Below, one piece after another: positions 34,117 through 45,924 of a stretch of 64,000 bases of DNA. The position numbers were made by a program, and so were the translations under genes. The stretch is from Dryas octopetala (lineage: Eukaryota; Streptophyta; Magnoliopsida; Rosales; Rosaceae). Where the stretch lies: the NCBI GenBank assembly GCA_963921425.1, contig OY992840.1, positions 1,614,501-1,678,500 on the forward strand. Reading direction: 5' to 3'. The notes under the pieces were generated by a model. That model ran no database searches and was not told where the DNA came from. It saw only the letters and a program-made list of their open reading frames with translations. The stretch's first letter is position 1. Each line of letters opens with the position of its first letter.

Positions 34117-35863
34117 TTAACATAATTAAAATAATGGAATTTCATAAAATTCTTTTGAAAGGTCATAGTTCACTCAAATATATTATTTCTCAAACCAAAA
34201 TTCAAATAACTAATATAAATCACGAATTTCATAAAACATTTAAATTGATAAATTTTATAGGAATGCTCATGAAACAACGTCCACTCACAAACTTTTTTAA
34301 CTAAAACCATACTCGATTAAATCAAGAAAATAATTAAATTATAAAATGTGCAGAACAATTATGAAAACAAAAGTCCACTCACAGAGTAACTGAGCTATGT
34401 CCAATCCTTTCCGGAACACCTTCCCATCTCACGATTTAGCACTCGTTGCCACTGATTGTAGCCAGAAGACGAAGCTCCATCAACCTCCTCTGAGGATTGT
34501 TGGAAGCTGGTTACGATTCCGATTTCACATTCAAATTAGGCTTCGATAAGAGAACGGGTTCGAGCGAGCGTTTCCAAGCCCCTAGCAACCTGCCCACAAC
34601 AACAATAAATCACAAATTATTTCCAGAGTTCTCAACCCACATAAAACGGTAGAAATGGAGCCAGCCATCATGCTTTGTGGCTGTCCGAACCTATTTCAAC
34701 ACCAAACATCATCCAATTTAGATTTCTCATCCATAAACCATCTCACAAGCACCAATTAATCAAATTTAGCTCACCAAAAGCTCCAAACAGTGGCTATCGA
34801 CTCGTAGAGGGGCCCAAAATTCGACATCATCGCCATAGTAGATGACTGCCAAACTAAAATTCAACCTAAAAGCAAAAATATCAACTTAATTCCAACTTCA
34901 ATCGGCTCAAAAGACTAAAAAAGAACAGAAAATGATTTAAGGGAGCCCAACCCGGCCACCACACGCGGTAAAGCTCGCGGTGGCCTTGAGTGGCGGAATT
35001 GGATTTTTACTTCTGGGCACAAACGGCCCGAATCGATCATACAAACTTGTAGAGGACGGATGAAGGATCGATTTCAATACCTGGGTCGAGGCCAACAGTG
35101 GCCAAAGTTGGCCGGAAAACATGAAACCCGCCGGAGGTGCCGCGAACTCCTCCCCTTCAGATCTCCGTGTACGGTGGTCGTCTTGGCAAGGTGGTGATAC
35201 CTCTGTGCTCAGCTCTTCGAGGGGAAGAGATTTGGGGTGTTCAGGGGTCGCGATGTTACCGAAAAAGCGAGATCGTCGGCGGTAAGTCTCGGCTTTTCTC
35301 TCTTCGATATGCCGTCGATAGTGGTTAACTGGTGAGAGGGAGGTGTGGGCTGTGATGACTGGTCGGAGAGGGTCATTTTCCAACCGGTGAGGTGGTCGGT
35401 GGTCACCGGATGGTGAGGAATCAAAGAGAGAGGGATCAGTGGGAGAGAGATGAAGAGAGGAGTGGGGGGGGGGGGGGGGCCGGAACCTGCGCGTGAGTGA
35501 GAGAGAGAAATATGAGATTTTTTTTAAAAAAATTTGGATCCTTCTAGAATAATCCATAAAATGTAAAAGTCTAAAATGCCCCAAATCTTTGCTCGTCCGT
35601 AAAAACGAATCCGTAGTTCCAATTAACAAACCGTCCGTGCCTACGCATTCGTCAGATCGAGGCCTTTCCAACAACACCAAAATCAAAGTCAAAAACCAAA
35701 TAAATATTTGAGTCAAAATTTGAGTTAAACCTTTTAAAATAACACGTGTATAAAATAAAACAATAATAGGTGAAATTCAAATAAATCCATTTTCGTGAAA
35801 CAAAATGGGTTACCAAAAAAAAAAATCTAAATTTCTAGCGAAAATTTAGAAGGAAAAATGTTC
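34117..35863 (-). mobile_element. Solo LTR B (family A), right part
   Basis: Continues the LTR interrupted at 26248, repeating TTAAC. It includes a GC-rich core, a run of about 17 G at 35464-35480, and a diverged end (GCGAAAATTTAGAAGG in place of the usual GTGAAAATTTGGGTCGGG). The 259-codon minus frame at 34937-35716 is proline/serine-rich LTR sequence and is not considered a gene. Confidence 0.8.
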
Positions 35864-36724
35864 TCGAGGGCCTGAGATATATAGTTATCTCATTGATTTG
35901 CCTACTTTCAAGAGCAACCTTAGATATAACCAACTTTTCCCTGGGATTGAACTAATTGAAATTTGCAGTGCCAAATTAAATACTTTGCTCTGTATATCAG
36001 TATATTGGATTAGAGGGTGTCTTAAGTCTAGAGTTGAGAACATATCAGCATACATGTTGGAATTCAAACTGGGAGTCACGCCTTAAGAATACCATGTTCT
36101 AATTAAAAAAATAGGGTCGCTGACCAAATAAGCTTAATTACATAAACATTAGAGTTAAAATCATCACATAACGAAAATTGTTATTCTACAATCTATATAA
36201 AGTAGTAGAAACCAGATAAGTTCAATTTCTTAAATGTGTTAGAGAAAATCAGTACAAAAAATTCAGAATCATCAATAAGTATGGTCATGTTCTATGGTTT
36301 ACTAAAAAAAATATGAAAAAAAAAATGTTTAAAAACACAAATTAGAGGAGGGAAGCTAATCAGATTTTGGATTTATTTATGATTGCTTTACTTTTTAAAT
36401 GGTGTTGTACATTACTTTACGCTTTATACCCGTGGCATAAACCCAAAATATTCAAGGTATTGAAATGGGTATTATTTTCATTCCCACTTGCTTGTAAGAC
36501 CTTATTATAACTTAATTAAATGGTTAGGAATTAAAGTAATGCAATGTAATTTTAATATAAGAATGAATTAAGCTGAGACTTTTACAACAATGCATAGAAA
36601 GATAGTCTGAGAATCTTAGGAAATTGAAATTGGTGAGTGAAATTGTTAAGATGCTGTAAATTGGTAGTAATTTAAGATGTTTAATTAGAAGGAATTCTTT
36701 TAAGTAATTGATAGTAGGTTTAAT
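35864..36724 (-). other. RPA intron sequence, no gene
   Basis: Resumes the tandem duplication broken at 24912, then AT-rich sequence with no coding match. It lies within the long first intron of the RPA-like gene. Confidence 0.5.
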
Positions 36725-38180
36725 CAAGGTGTTAAATTTCAAAATTTTCAGCGAAATTTCGCCGAAAATTTTGATTTTTAAGGGTATCGAAATTTTAACA
36801 CCATATTAAACATATTTCGAAAAATTTCGCCGAAATTTCGACGAAATTTTCGGCTTGAACCAGAGGGAGAGATGGGAGGAAAAGGAGAGGCGGCCTCGTC
36901 GCCTGTCGTCGTTGGGGAGAAAGAAGAGAGGAGGAAGAGATCGGCGCGCGGAGAGAAGAGATTGGCACTCACGGAGAGAAGAGAGGGAGATCGGGGAGGG
37001 AGAGGGAGAGGGAGGAGAGAGGAGATCAGAGAGGGAATGATCGATCTCAAGGAGTGACTGACTGAGGGAAGGTGCTGTTTCACAAGAGTGGCAGGAGTGA
37101 AGCAACAAGCAGCGTCGGCAAAGATGGCGACGAGCTCGATCTGGTCAAATGCCGGTGCTCACTGCCAAAGAATAATTCCACTCTTCCAATGCATTATTCA
37201 CTTTAGCCTTTGGATTAACCTTTTTGACTTTTTCTAATTGGCACGTTTTCTTTTTTGAGAACAGCCCTTGGGCTCACTTTGGACTATTGAAGTAAACTTG
37301 TGCATTGGATTTGGATAAGCTTTTCCCTCTGTAAGCTTGGTCCAATACAAGATGTACTAGTGTCTATTGTACACTTGTACTACTAATACTAGCAAAGATT
37401 TTTAAGAGTTTTATTTTTTCTACTTGTTTTTTTTTAACTTGTGAGCGAGGCGTTAAATTTTGAAATTTTCTTCACCAAAAAATTCGATTTTTAGAAGTAT
37501 AGAAATTTTAACACCATATTAAACATATTTCGAAAAATTTCCCAGCAGAAAAAAAGAAAAAGAAAAAGATTTATGATTGATTGGGATTTGAAGCCTTTGG
37601 GCAATTGGAAAAAAAAAATGTTTTGAGGTTTCGTTTGGCCGTTTTGGGGTTTCGTTTAGTTGTTTTTAAACGCAATACATTTTTATATAAAAAGATAATT
37701 AAAAATATCCTAAAAGACCTAAACTCTAATTTCTTATATCATATCTTAAACAATATAGAGTATAAAGTATATAATATATAGGGTTTAGTGTATAGATTAT
37801 AGAGTATAAAGAGTATTAAGGTATATAGATATATAGGGTTTAGTATTAGGATTTAGTCTATAGATTATAGATTTATAAAGTATAAAGAATATACTAATTT
37901 CATTTATTTATTATACTAATTTTATTTAACAGTATTTACCTCCAGCGCACATTATATTCATCACATATCACATGAAACCTACTATATAATTTGGTTTTTT
38001 CAATGTTTTTTATCAATGTAGTAGATAATATGTTAAATAAACACATGGTAAAGTTTCATTCAAAATTTCCGTATTTTGATAGCAATTTCCGTCGTTTCCG
38101 TCGAATTTTTGTCGAAATTTAAAAATCTTCGAAATTTCCATAGAAATTTCCTCGAAACCCGAAATTTTATTCCTTGGGTT
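36725..38180. repeat. AAATTTCG-rich repeat element in the RPA intron
   Basis: A block of about 105 bases beginning TTAAATTTYRAAATTTTC and containing ATTTTAACACCATATTAAAC occurs at 36731-36830 and again at 37451-37545. A further cluster of GAAATTTC and TTTCCGTCG motifs lies at 38060-38170. Between them are a GA/AGG-rich stretch and AT repeats (37700-37900). This looks like a non-autonomous DNA element or nested copies of one. No transposase is present. Confidence 0.5.
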
Positions 38181-38606
38181 TAATATGATTATGGAATAAG
38201 AGATGTATAAAAATGTGCAGTAAGGGTTTAAAAAAAAGCCTAAGTATTGATTGGAATAAGAGGTATAAAAATGTGCACTAATGTAATTGTATAAATGTGT
38301 ATGAAGCGTTTAGAACATACAGATGCATAGAAAGGTTAGGAAATGTGCTAAAAAGCTATAAAATGTGTAGTAAGCCTATTACATTTGTATTAAAGTTGTA
38401 AAGCGTTTATTATCTATAAATATACAATATAAATTAATTTGTAAATTGCATATTTGATGCTGCCAACCAGGGTGTTGTATGGTAATCAAGCTAGAAAATT
38501 GCTTCGTCATTAATTTATAAATTGCATATATATGGTGAGTGGAGGATCCATCATCAATCAAATCTTTGAGTTCATTTATATGTATATATGTATATATATA
38601 TATATA

Positions 38607-39002
38607 AGAATGCTCTAAAACTTACTGGTTAGCAAGTTAATACAAAGATAACCACTTTGTTGAGCCTACTGCACAATATAATCTCAAAATCCAAATCATC
38701 CATTTTTTAGGCCCTACTTCAAAGATTATCTTTATAAAAAATCTCCAAAATCGAAAGTTATTTAGCCATTTGATGATGATAACAATTATTTATATACTTT
38801 TATCAAAAACAGTGATCGTCTATTTATTTTATCACAATTAGATGACTAAATGATTTTTAATATAGTTGATTTTTTATAATGATGATCTTTGAATTATAAC
38901 CTAAAAAATGGACGGTTTGGATTATGAGATTAGTTATGTGGTGGGCCCAAAAGCATGATTAGTTTCGTATTAATTTACTAACTAGTTAGTTTTAGAGTAC
39001 TC
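38607..39002. mobile_element. MITE of about 395 bp with 36-bp terminal inverted repeats
   Basis: The left end (38607-38643, AGAATGCTCTAAAACTTACT...) and the inverse of the right end (38967-39002, GAGTACTCTAAAACTAACTA...) match over about 36 bases with few differences. It lies in a TA-repeat tract on both sides, so the target duplication is probably TA-rich but cannot be measured. No coding sequence. The flanks 38181-38606 and 39003-39816 are AT-rich intron with no gene. Confidence 0.75.
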
Positions 39003-39816
39003 ATATATATATATATATGAGCCAAATTAATACCAAGGATATGATTAATAAGTAATACAACTTGTTCGATGCTTATATGTCATGGGTCAGCCTATACGAA
39101 CTGTAGTTATGTGATTTATTTTACAATCCAAATTAATAATGCAATTAAGTTGTTTATAGTTGTTAACAAAATTTGATTATGCTTTTGTAGACATGAGACA
39201 AAAATTGATTTAAGAAGATGAATTCTTAGATCAATTGGATTAATGATACTCATAACCATTTAAATCTTGTACCCATTGACCACCCTGAGGAATATTTGTT
39301 TATTCCATTTTAGGGAGAAATTGAACTGTATTGTCATTTATTGTATGACAAATAGACTGTAAATAGTATCTTTGGTTGGTTAAATTTTTGCGAGGCCATT
39401 TTACTATTGTTGGTGTACTTGAATTATATGTTATCACAGCTAGATAGATCATTCATCTATGTTTTGTAAAGTTAGCTGAATTGATAGATAAAGATGAACT
39501 TAACAAAACAATATTCTAAGTGAAATGCTAACCTAAGTTTGGTATGGTAATCCAAAGAAAGAATAATTCAACTGAATGTCATTAATGAAAGTGAAATAGA
39601 AAGAAAATGAATAGCATAGTTTTACAGAGTTGCTGAGGAAAAGACAATTGATACTATGCATGCAAAACAAACACTTATAATTTACAGGAATTAAAAGTAA
39701 ATATTGATGAAAGGATAGTCAATGCAACATATATTAGAGATTAATTATTGTAAATTGGTGTATTCCAAAGTTAAGAATAATATGAGTAAATTAGTGTAAG
39801 AAAACAGTTTTCTTAC

Positions 39817-39972
39817 AATTGAATATACTAAGACACAGTGCAAGCCAGCAAATTGGTCATTAGATGCATATGCCTTTGGCCTCCAAAGTCTGCAAATGCG
39901 GAGTCTAATTTTTCCATTGTCTTGAAAAGGTGTTAGACTACAGATTGGAACCAGGCTCATTGTGCTGTAAAT
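39817..39972 (-). pseudogene. Helitron RPA70-like protein, first exon
   Basis: An exon flanked by a TTTGCAG acceptor and a GTAAGA donor encodes MSLVPICSLTPFQDNGKIRL, RICRLWRP and FAGLHCVLVYS, the N-terminal OB-fold beginning seen in Helitron RPA-like proteins. The next recognised exon is at 24041, so the intron is about 15.8 kb, mostly inserted LTR elements. It lies about 100 bases downstream of the helicase stop on the same strand, the usual Helitron gene order. Confidence 0.7.
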
Positions 39973-40079
39973 CTGCAAATATAAGATAATTGTCATTCAA
40001 AAACAAAGGATGAAATGTTTGTAAGTGCAGATATGCACGAATAAAATGACATTATTTTATAATATACGTATAGTATTTT

Positions 40080-40475
40080 TAACCTGTTAAGAAATGCTGG
40101 AGAACATCTATGTTTTTAGCAAATTTATTTGGTGCTTCTCCATTATTTTCTATCATGATTTTCAGCCCTTACCTAGATGTAACTCTAGATAATGCAGCAT
40201 AGAGTTGTCCATAAGTGAACACAGATTGTGAAAGATACAAACCAACTGTTTTCAGAGATTGTCTTTGACTTTTATTTATTGTCATTGTATAACATGATCT
40301 GATTGGAAACTTACGTCTTTTAAAAATGAAAGGCCATTTTTTTTCTGTGGCAGAAAGAATAATTCTAGGTATGAATACCTTGTGGCCAATGTTATTACCG
40401 GTGACAATTTTTGCTTCAATGGGTTTGTCAAGCATTTGAGTAATGACTAATCTTATTCCATTACAAAGCCCTGAG
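40080..40475 (-). pseudogene. Helitron PIF1-like helicase, C-terminal part
   Basis: The minus strand encodes LCNGIRLVITQML, FPIRSCYTMTINKSQRQSL and YGQLYAALSRVTSR, the last motifs (V/VI) of the Helitron RepHel helicase. In-frame codons continue after a premature TAA (about 40167) to a second stop at 40080. The motif VI lysine-serine-glutamine region is intact except GQ to RQ. At 40475 the frame is broken by a family C LTR and resumes at 63170. Confidence 0.88.
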
Positions 40476-40760
40476 TGTAACGCCCCGAACCTTGGGCCCA
40501 TAAAACACTGAAACATAAAAAATTTAAATATGTTTTCTCTTTTTTTTTTTTTGCGCTATGCACAACAACATAAGTAAATACGATTTTTACCAAAAACATT
40601 TAAACGAAAACATTGTGTAAAAACAATTAAATAAATCTCGCTGAGTCCCAATGCGTCGATTTCTCCTCACTGCCTCCTCAACTTGCTTAACCTGTAAAAC
40701 ACAAATAACCACACTGCACCATATCCATGGTACACCGGGTCATTCAAACAAACAACCCAT
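40476..40760 (-). mobile_element. Outer family C LTR, left part (inserted in helicase)
   Basis: Starts TGTAACGCCCCGAACC after CTGAG (40471-40475). The other end is at 63169, followed by CTAAG (63170-63174), a 5-bp duplication with one change. At 40760 it is interrupted by a second LTR of the same family. Confidence 0.85.
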
Positions 40761-43340
40761 TGTAACACCCCGAACCTCGGGCCCATATAATACTGAAACA
40801 TTGCCTTTCAACCCTTTTTCAAACAATGAGCCATGCACTTAACATAATAAATAAATACGTTTAACAAATCAGAGTGTAAGTCCAAAAACTTTTATATAAA
40901 ATCACTGTATAAAAACAAACACATAAATCAAAATGGGTCTCACTGCCTCGTCTTCTCCTCACTGCCTCCTCAGCCTGCTTCACCTGCAAAAACATTAACC
41001 ACACTGCACCATATCCATGGTACACCGGGTCATTCAAACAAACAACTCGGTAAGCTCACTGGAGCTCGTATGAGTGAAATGACGTAATAATTATTATCCT
41101 CAATAATATTCTCAATTCCCAACTCAAAAATAATCCACAAGAATATCCATAATTACTCAATCACATCGCAATTTCAACAACAATAATAATAATCATTCTG
41201 CAAATCAATTGCCTAATCGCCAACTATTAACCTCAACCTCAAATCATTCCCGTCTTAAATAATAATCATCCTTAATTCCATCTTCAAGATTCAAGCCTAT
41301 AATTTACCAAGTCCTAGCAAACAATGCACACAAGAAATCAAGCAACAATTAAACTAACTAATTTCACTCACGTCGCTCTTTGAAATCCCCAATTTTAAAA
41401 CTATTTTTAAAATCTCTTCTTTCAATTCCATTTTTAAATCATCTCAAAACTGTAATTTGATCTCTGAAGAGTAAATAGTATTTTCAAGCTGTAAAACTAT
41501 TAAATGTCTGAAATGAAACGCAATGTCTTACTGAAACTGTCATTTAAAATATTCATTGATGTAATATCATTTCTCAAAATACTCCACAAACTGAAATCTC
41601 GCACAGTCGCACCACACTAGTACCCTGGGGAACTGCTGGTCATACACTGCCGAGTCATCTCTAGGCAAGTGCAAAGCAAATCTATACCTGCTGTGATGCT
41701 GGTCATACACCGCCGACTAGGCAAGTGCAGAGCAAATGCTGGTCGTACACCGCCTACTAGGCAAGTGCAGAGCAAATGTCATTCTGGTCATACACCGCCA
41801 ACTAGGCAAGTGCAGAGCGAGTGCTGGTCGTACACTGCCGAGTCATCTCTAGGCAAGTGCATAGCAATCAATACCTGCTAAAGAGGGTACTAATGTGGCG
41901 GTTTAAAACCGCTTTTAGATATCTCAATCAACCACATCTCAAAAATACTCCTTCAATAAGAACTGAAAATATAATTTTTTTCAATATATCTGTTAAAATA
42001 AAATCATTCCCAAAAGGATAAAAGTTCAATAATAAAACTTCCCCAAAATAATACCAAAAATCATTTCCAGAAACTGTCCATACTCAATTAAATCAAGAAA
42101 AGAGTTGAATTATAAAAATGTGCAAAACATTTCGAAAAACAAAGATCACTCACAGTCTACCCCGAGTTACACCGAATCCCTTCCGAAACCGATTCCTACT
42201 TACGACCCCTTACTTGTTTGCCATTCCTACTCACAGTCTACTGTATAATAATTGCTTAATCCTCACTCATATACCTCAACAATAAACATTTCTTCTCCAG
42301 TTCAGCAATTATCATCATTCCTTGATCCTCGAAAATAGACATTTCTCATCTAATCAGTAATTAATCCCAGAGCAACTCATCTAATCAGTAATTAATCCTT
42401 TAGTCTCAAATCCTCGTCAATTCATTCTCATGATCTAAGTCCTACACTAAGCCTTCTCTAACATATAACAACAAACACACAAACAGGCAATTCATTAACG
42501 GTACTCTACATTTAAAAACCGATAAGTTTCACTCATAGTGCAACCACGTGAAATGACCGAAGTGACCTTCACTGCGCCATTGCTCGGATATCAAATCTGG
42601 CAGCATAACGGCATCGGGAATGAGATTTCCCGTGCCCGCGTACCTGTTAAGACCAGACAACCAACACAATTACCAAACAGAACGTAAATGGCCACCGAAC
42701 GACCGAAACGGACGGCCGCCACCACACGCGGTGGCTGCCCCGCCCCAAACGACACACAAAAATTACCGAAATCTCACCAAATGGAACTAGAAGGGTTTCT
42801 GGGACCTTAATTGGGCGGAATCGGGTCAAATGATCACTAACCCGCCACCAAAAGCGGTGGTTCCGATGGTGGCAGAGGCGGCACGAACCTGGAATTACTC
42901 AAAATCAACTCTAATTAATCCTAATTGCACAATGGAACCTTCAATTGCACAAAAACAACTCGAATTCGAGTCCAATTTCAAGAAATTCGAAATATGCATA
43001 AACCCTAAAATCGAATTTCAAATTTCTCAAAATTGGACGTGCCCACCTTAAGGGAAAGGTTACCCATACCTCGAGGATCATTTTTGAAAACTGGACCGAC
43101 GGCCAAAAGTCGCTGGAAATAGCCGAAAACGGCGGTGGAAGTCGGCGGCTAGCATTTTCTTTTCTCACGTCGATTTGCTGGACGTGGCGGCCAACCGGCA
43201 ACGGGAAAGGGTGAGGTGAGCCGGCGCTGGTGTAAGGAGCACACCGGTGGTCGCCGTTCATCGAGGGAAGGCCGGAGCAAGAAGCTCCGGTGTGAAGCAG
43301 TGGCTGCGCGCGCAGAGAGAGGGAAGAGAGAGAGATTTTT
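40761..43340 (-). mobile_element. Inner family C LTR, left part
   Basis: Starts TGTAACACCCCGAACC and runs collinear with the LTR at 10046-12499. It contains the CCATATCCATGGTACACCGGGTC block, a tandem array, a block around CGGCATCGGGAATGAGATTT near 42610-42630, and a GC-rich core, and ends in a GA run where EPRV 2-associated sequence begins. Its last 315 bases (about 43023-43338) recur at 60991-61302. Confidence 0.85.
41635..41875. repeat. Tandem array of about 40-bp units in LTR
   Basis: Four or five imperfect units of CTGGTCATACACCGCC, ACTAGGCAAGTGCAGAGC and a variable tail. The position matches arrays in other LTRs but the unit differs. Confidence 0.8.
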
Positions 43341-43454
43341 AATAGTATGATTAAAAATACATGACTAACGTGTTGAAGTGTATTTTTAAAAATTCATGGA
43401 TAGTATGTGGCTGCTGCCCCGTGTCATAGATTTTGCGCGCCTGCTGCCTTCATG
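43341..43454. other. Filler between LTR and EPRV 2
   Basis: About 110 bases that match neither the LTR nor EPRV 1. They contain two copies of a TTTTTAAWAATWCATG-like stretch, consistent with junction filler DNA. Confidence 0.5.
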
Positions 43455-44935
43455 TGGCTGCACCAGTTAAAGCTTCTTCTCTTTCTGGAGCAGAGAATGA
43501 AGCAAAGGTAAGTTATAAGCATTTTGATGCCTTAGTACAGCAGAACAATTATACCAATCTATTCTTGCAGACCTTAGGAGAACAAGCCAATAGAATTGAG
43601 GATAGTTTAAATGAACTAACTCCTAAAAAAGAAGACTTAAAGTCTAAGGTGGTTTCTAAAACTGGTAAATCAATCTTTAAGCCACCACCAGACCTAGGAG
43701 AATTTAGACTTTCAAAAGGAAATCAGTCAGAATTAGTTGAAGAGATTACAAGTAGGTTAAATAACCTGCAAATGAAATAAAAAGAAAAACAAATGATAAA
43801 TGTTTTATCTAAATCTGGATCTGATTCAGAATTAGATGAGATGCAGGAAGCCTTCCAGGATTCCGACAACGAACAAGATAAAAATCCTTTCCAAGCCTTA
43901 GATCTTAATAGGCTCACCTTTAATTCAAGGTCCAATTATGGTTTTCAAGGAAAACCCCAGTTTGCCCCCACAAGAAACTACTACCATAGGCCTACACCTG
44001 TGGACAAGCAGTATGAAGAAAATTGGTACAATGACTCTGCAAGGTATGATGTAAATTTCATTGTTGAATGGAATATTGATGGTAAGACTGAATACCAAAT
44101 TCTTGATACCTTTAAACACATGATGATGTTAGCCACTGTCTATAGAGCTTCCTCTAACAATACAGAAAAACAAATTGCAGGAGCAATCATTGCAGGTTTT
44201 GCAGGCCAACTAAGAGGTTGGTGGGATTTCTTGCCAGAAGCCGATAAGCAGGCGATTTTAAATTCAACTAAATCAGTTGTTAAGATTGAAGGGCAAAGCA
44301 TGACCCAAACAGCAGAAGGAGACGCTGTTAATACTCTGATTTATACATTAACCCTCCACTTTGCAGGAACAGGAAGGTTAATGGCTGATAAATCTAGAGA
44401 AGTCCTTATGAATTTAAAGATGTCTTACTGAATACAGGTGGTATAAAGATGTCTTTATGGCTAGAGTCTTCACTAGAGACGACTGTCACTCCGACTTTTG
44501 AAAAGAAAAATTTCTTTCCGGGTTACCACCATTATTTGGGGAAAAGGTAAGGCAAAGGCTAAAAGCCAAGTACGGAGGGACAATTCCCTTTAAAAATTGT
44601 ACTTATGGAGAACTCCACAGTGAAATATGTGCTGAGGGTATATCTATATGTATAGATTTGAAGCTTAAAAGACAACTTGAAAAGGAAAAATTCCTTAAAG
44701 GAAAAGAAATGGGTGACTTATGTAAACAGTTTGGGCTATCTACTGAGAAGAGCCCATCACAGAAAAAGAAGCAAAAACCCAAATTTATACTTAATAGGTA
44801 CAAAGTGGCCAAAAAAAAAAAAATACTTAATAGGTACAAACAGGCTAAAAGGCCAAAACCATTCCAAAGCCCATTCCAAAGCAAAAAAGGACCTGCCAAG
44901 AAAAGATTTATGGGTAAAAGTCCAGGTAAGGCCCC
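43455..44935 (+). pseudogene. EPRV 2 coat protein region
   Basis: Frames 43433-43780 and 43793-44431 give the N-terminal part (FKPPPDLGEF) and the capsid core with GQLRGWWDFL. A frameshift near 44430 and a stop near 44500 precede the resumed frame at 44658, which is lysine-rich and leads to the zinc knuckle. A run of A at 44812-44822 and a near-repeat of LNRYK mark a small internal duplication. Confidence 0.85.
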
Positions 44936-44939
44936 TATC

Positions 44940-44981
44940 TGTTTTAGGTGTGGAAAAGTAGGTCACTACAGGAGTCAATGC
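44940..44981 (+). pseudogene. EPRV 2 CCHC zinc knuckle
   Basis: Encodes CFRCGKVGHYRSQC, a complete C-X2-C-X4-H-X4-C motif, inside the open frame 44658-45386. Its counterpart is at 15089-15130. Confidence 0.93.
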
Positions 44982-45386
44982 AAAATGGAAGAAAAAATAA
45001 ACTCCTTAGAAATAAGTGATGAGCTTAAAGAACAAATCAAACACTTATCTCTAAATTTTGATTATTCTGACAATAAAATTGCAGGTCTTAGTGATTCGGA
45101 GGAATCTGATTCTAGCCAGGATAATTGTACTTGCAAAACCATTAATATTATTACTAAACAAGATGGTTTCTTGCTAGACCTTATTGATAGGATAGAAGAT
45201 CCCAGCGAGAAAAGAAAAGCCTTTGAAGAATATTTGGAAACCCTAAAATGGGAACCTGATCATGAAGAAAGAAAAGAACAAGATAAGATTAAAAAATCTT
45301 ATGAACCCTACTCATTTCAAGAAGTCCTCAATAAGATCAAGGGACCTCAACAAAAAAAGGTAACAGTTGCTGACTTAAAAAGTTAG
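44982..45386 (+). pseudogene. EPRV 2 region between zinc knuckle and protease
   Basis: An acidic, lysine-rich segment with SDSEESDSSQDN and EERKEQDKIKKSYEPYSF, ending in a stop after TVADLKS. It matches 14720-15085 in EPRV 1. Heptad-like sequence continues in the next frame from 45429. Confidence 0.8.
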
Positions 45387-45428
45387 GTCAACCAACTTAA
45401 ACATGAGGTTAAGATCCTTAAAACAAGG

Positions 45429-45924
45429 ATGGAGGCCTTAGAATCCCATCAGGTTAATGAAGAAGATTTCAATCAGTACTTCCCTAGAGAAGGAAATAGT
45501 CAACAAGGAGAAAGTCAAGACCTGGTTCAGATACAGAGTATAGAAAAGATTATATACCAGAAATGGTATACGGAGGTAACAATAATAGTAAATGTTAATG
45601 AGAAAAACTTTCATTTTCTTACTATTGCTCTTATTGATTCAGGTGCTGACTCAAACTGTTTAAGAGAAGGTTTAGTCCCATCCAAATTCTTTACCAAAAC
45701 CAGCCAGGTGTTAAGAGTAGCCAATGGAAAAAGAATGAATATCAAATACAAGCTACCACACTCGGCAGTTTGTAACAATGGTGTCTGTCTTGACGCCCCG
45801 TTTATCCTGGTTAAAGACTTGAACCAGGCTTGTATCTTGGGAACTCCTTTTCTCAGTACCTTGTACCAGTCAGGACCCATCTCAATAGATCAAACAGCGA
45901 TTAAAGGTAACAAACAAGGTATAA
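45429..45924 (+). pseudogene. EPRV 2 aspartic protease
   Basis: An open frame begins in coiled-coil-like sequence (MEALESHQVNEEDF) and enters a retropepsin-like domain with ALIDSGADSNCL (catalytic aspartate in DSGA) and a downstream ILGTPFL segment. It is the best preserved protease in the window. The LTR element at 45925 cuts it after the flap region, and the polyprotein resumes at about 54999. Confidence 0.88.

Noticed and set aside
34937-35716. 259-codon minus frame in solo LTR B
   Set aside because: Low-complexity Pro/Ser/Arg composition, includes translation of a poly-G run, and no counterpart frame in related LTRs.
37115-37240. Short ATG frame beginning MATSSIW
   Set aside because: Only about 40 codons in a repeat-rich intron and no family match; it could be a captured scrap but cannot be supported.
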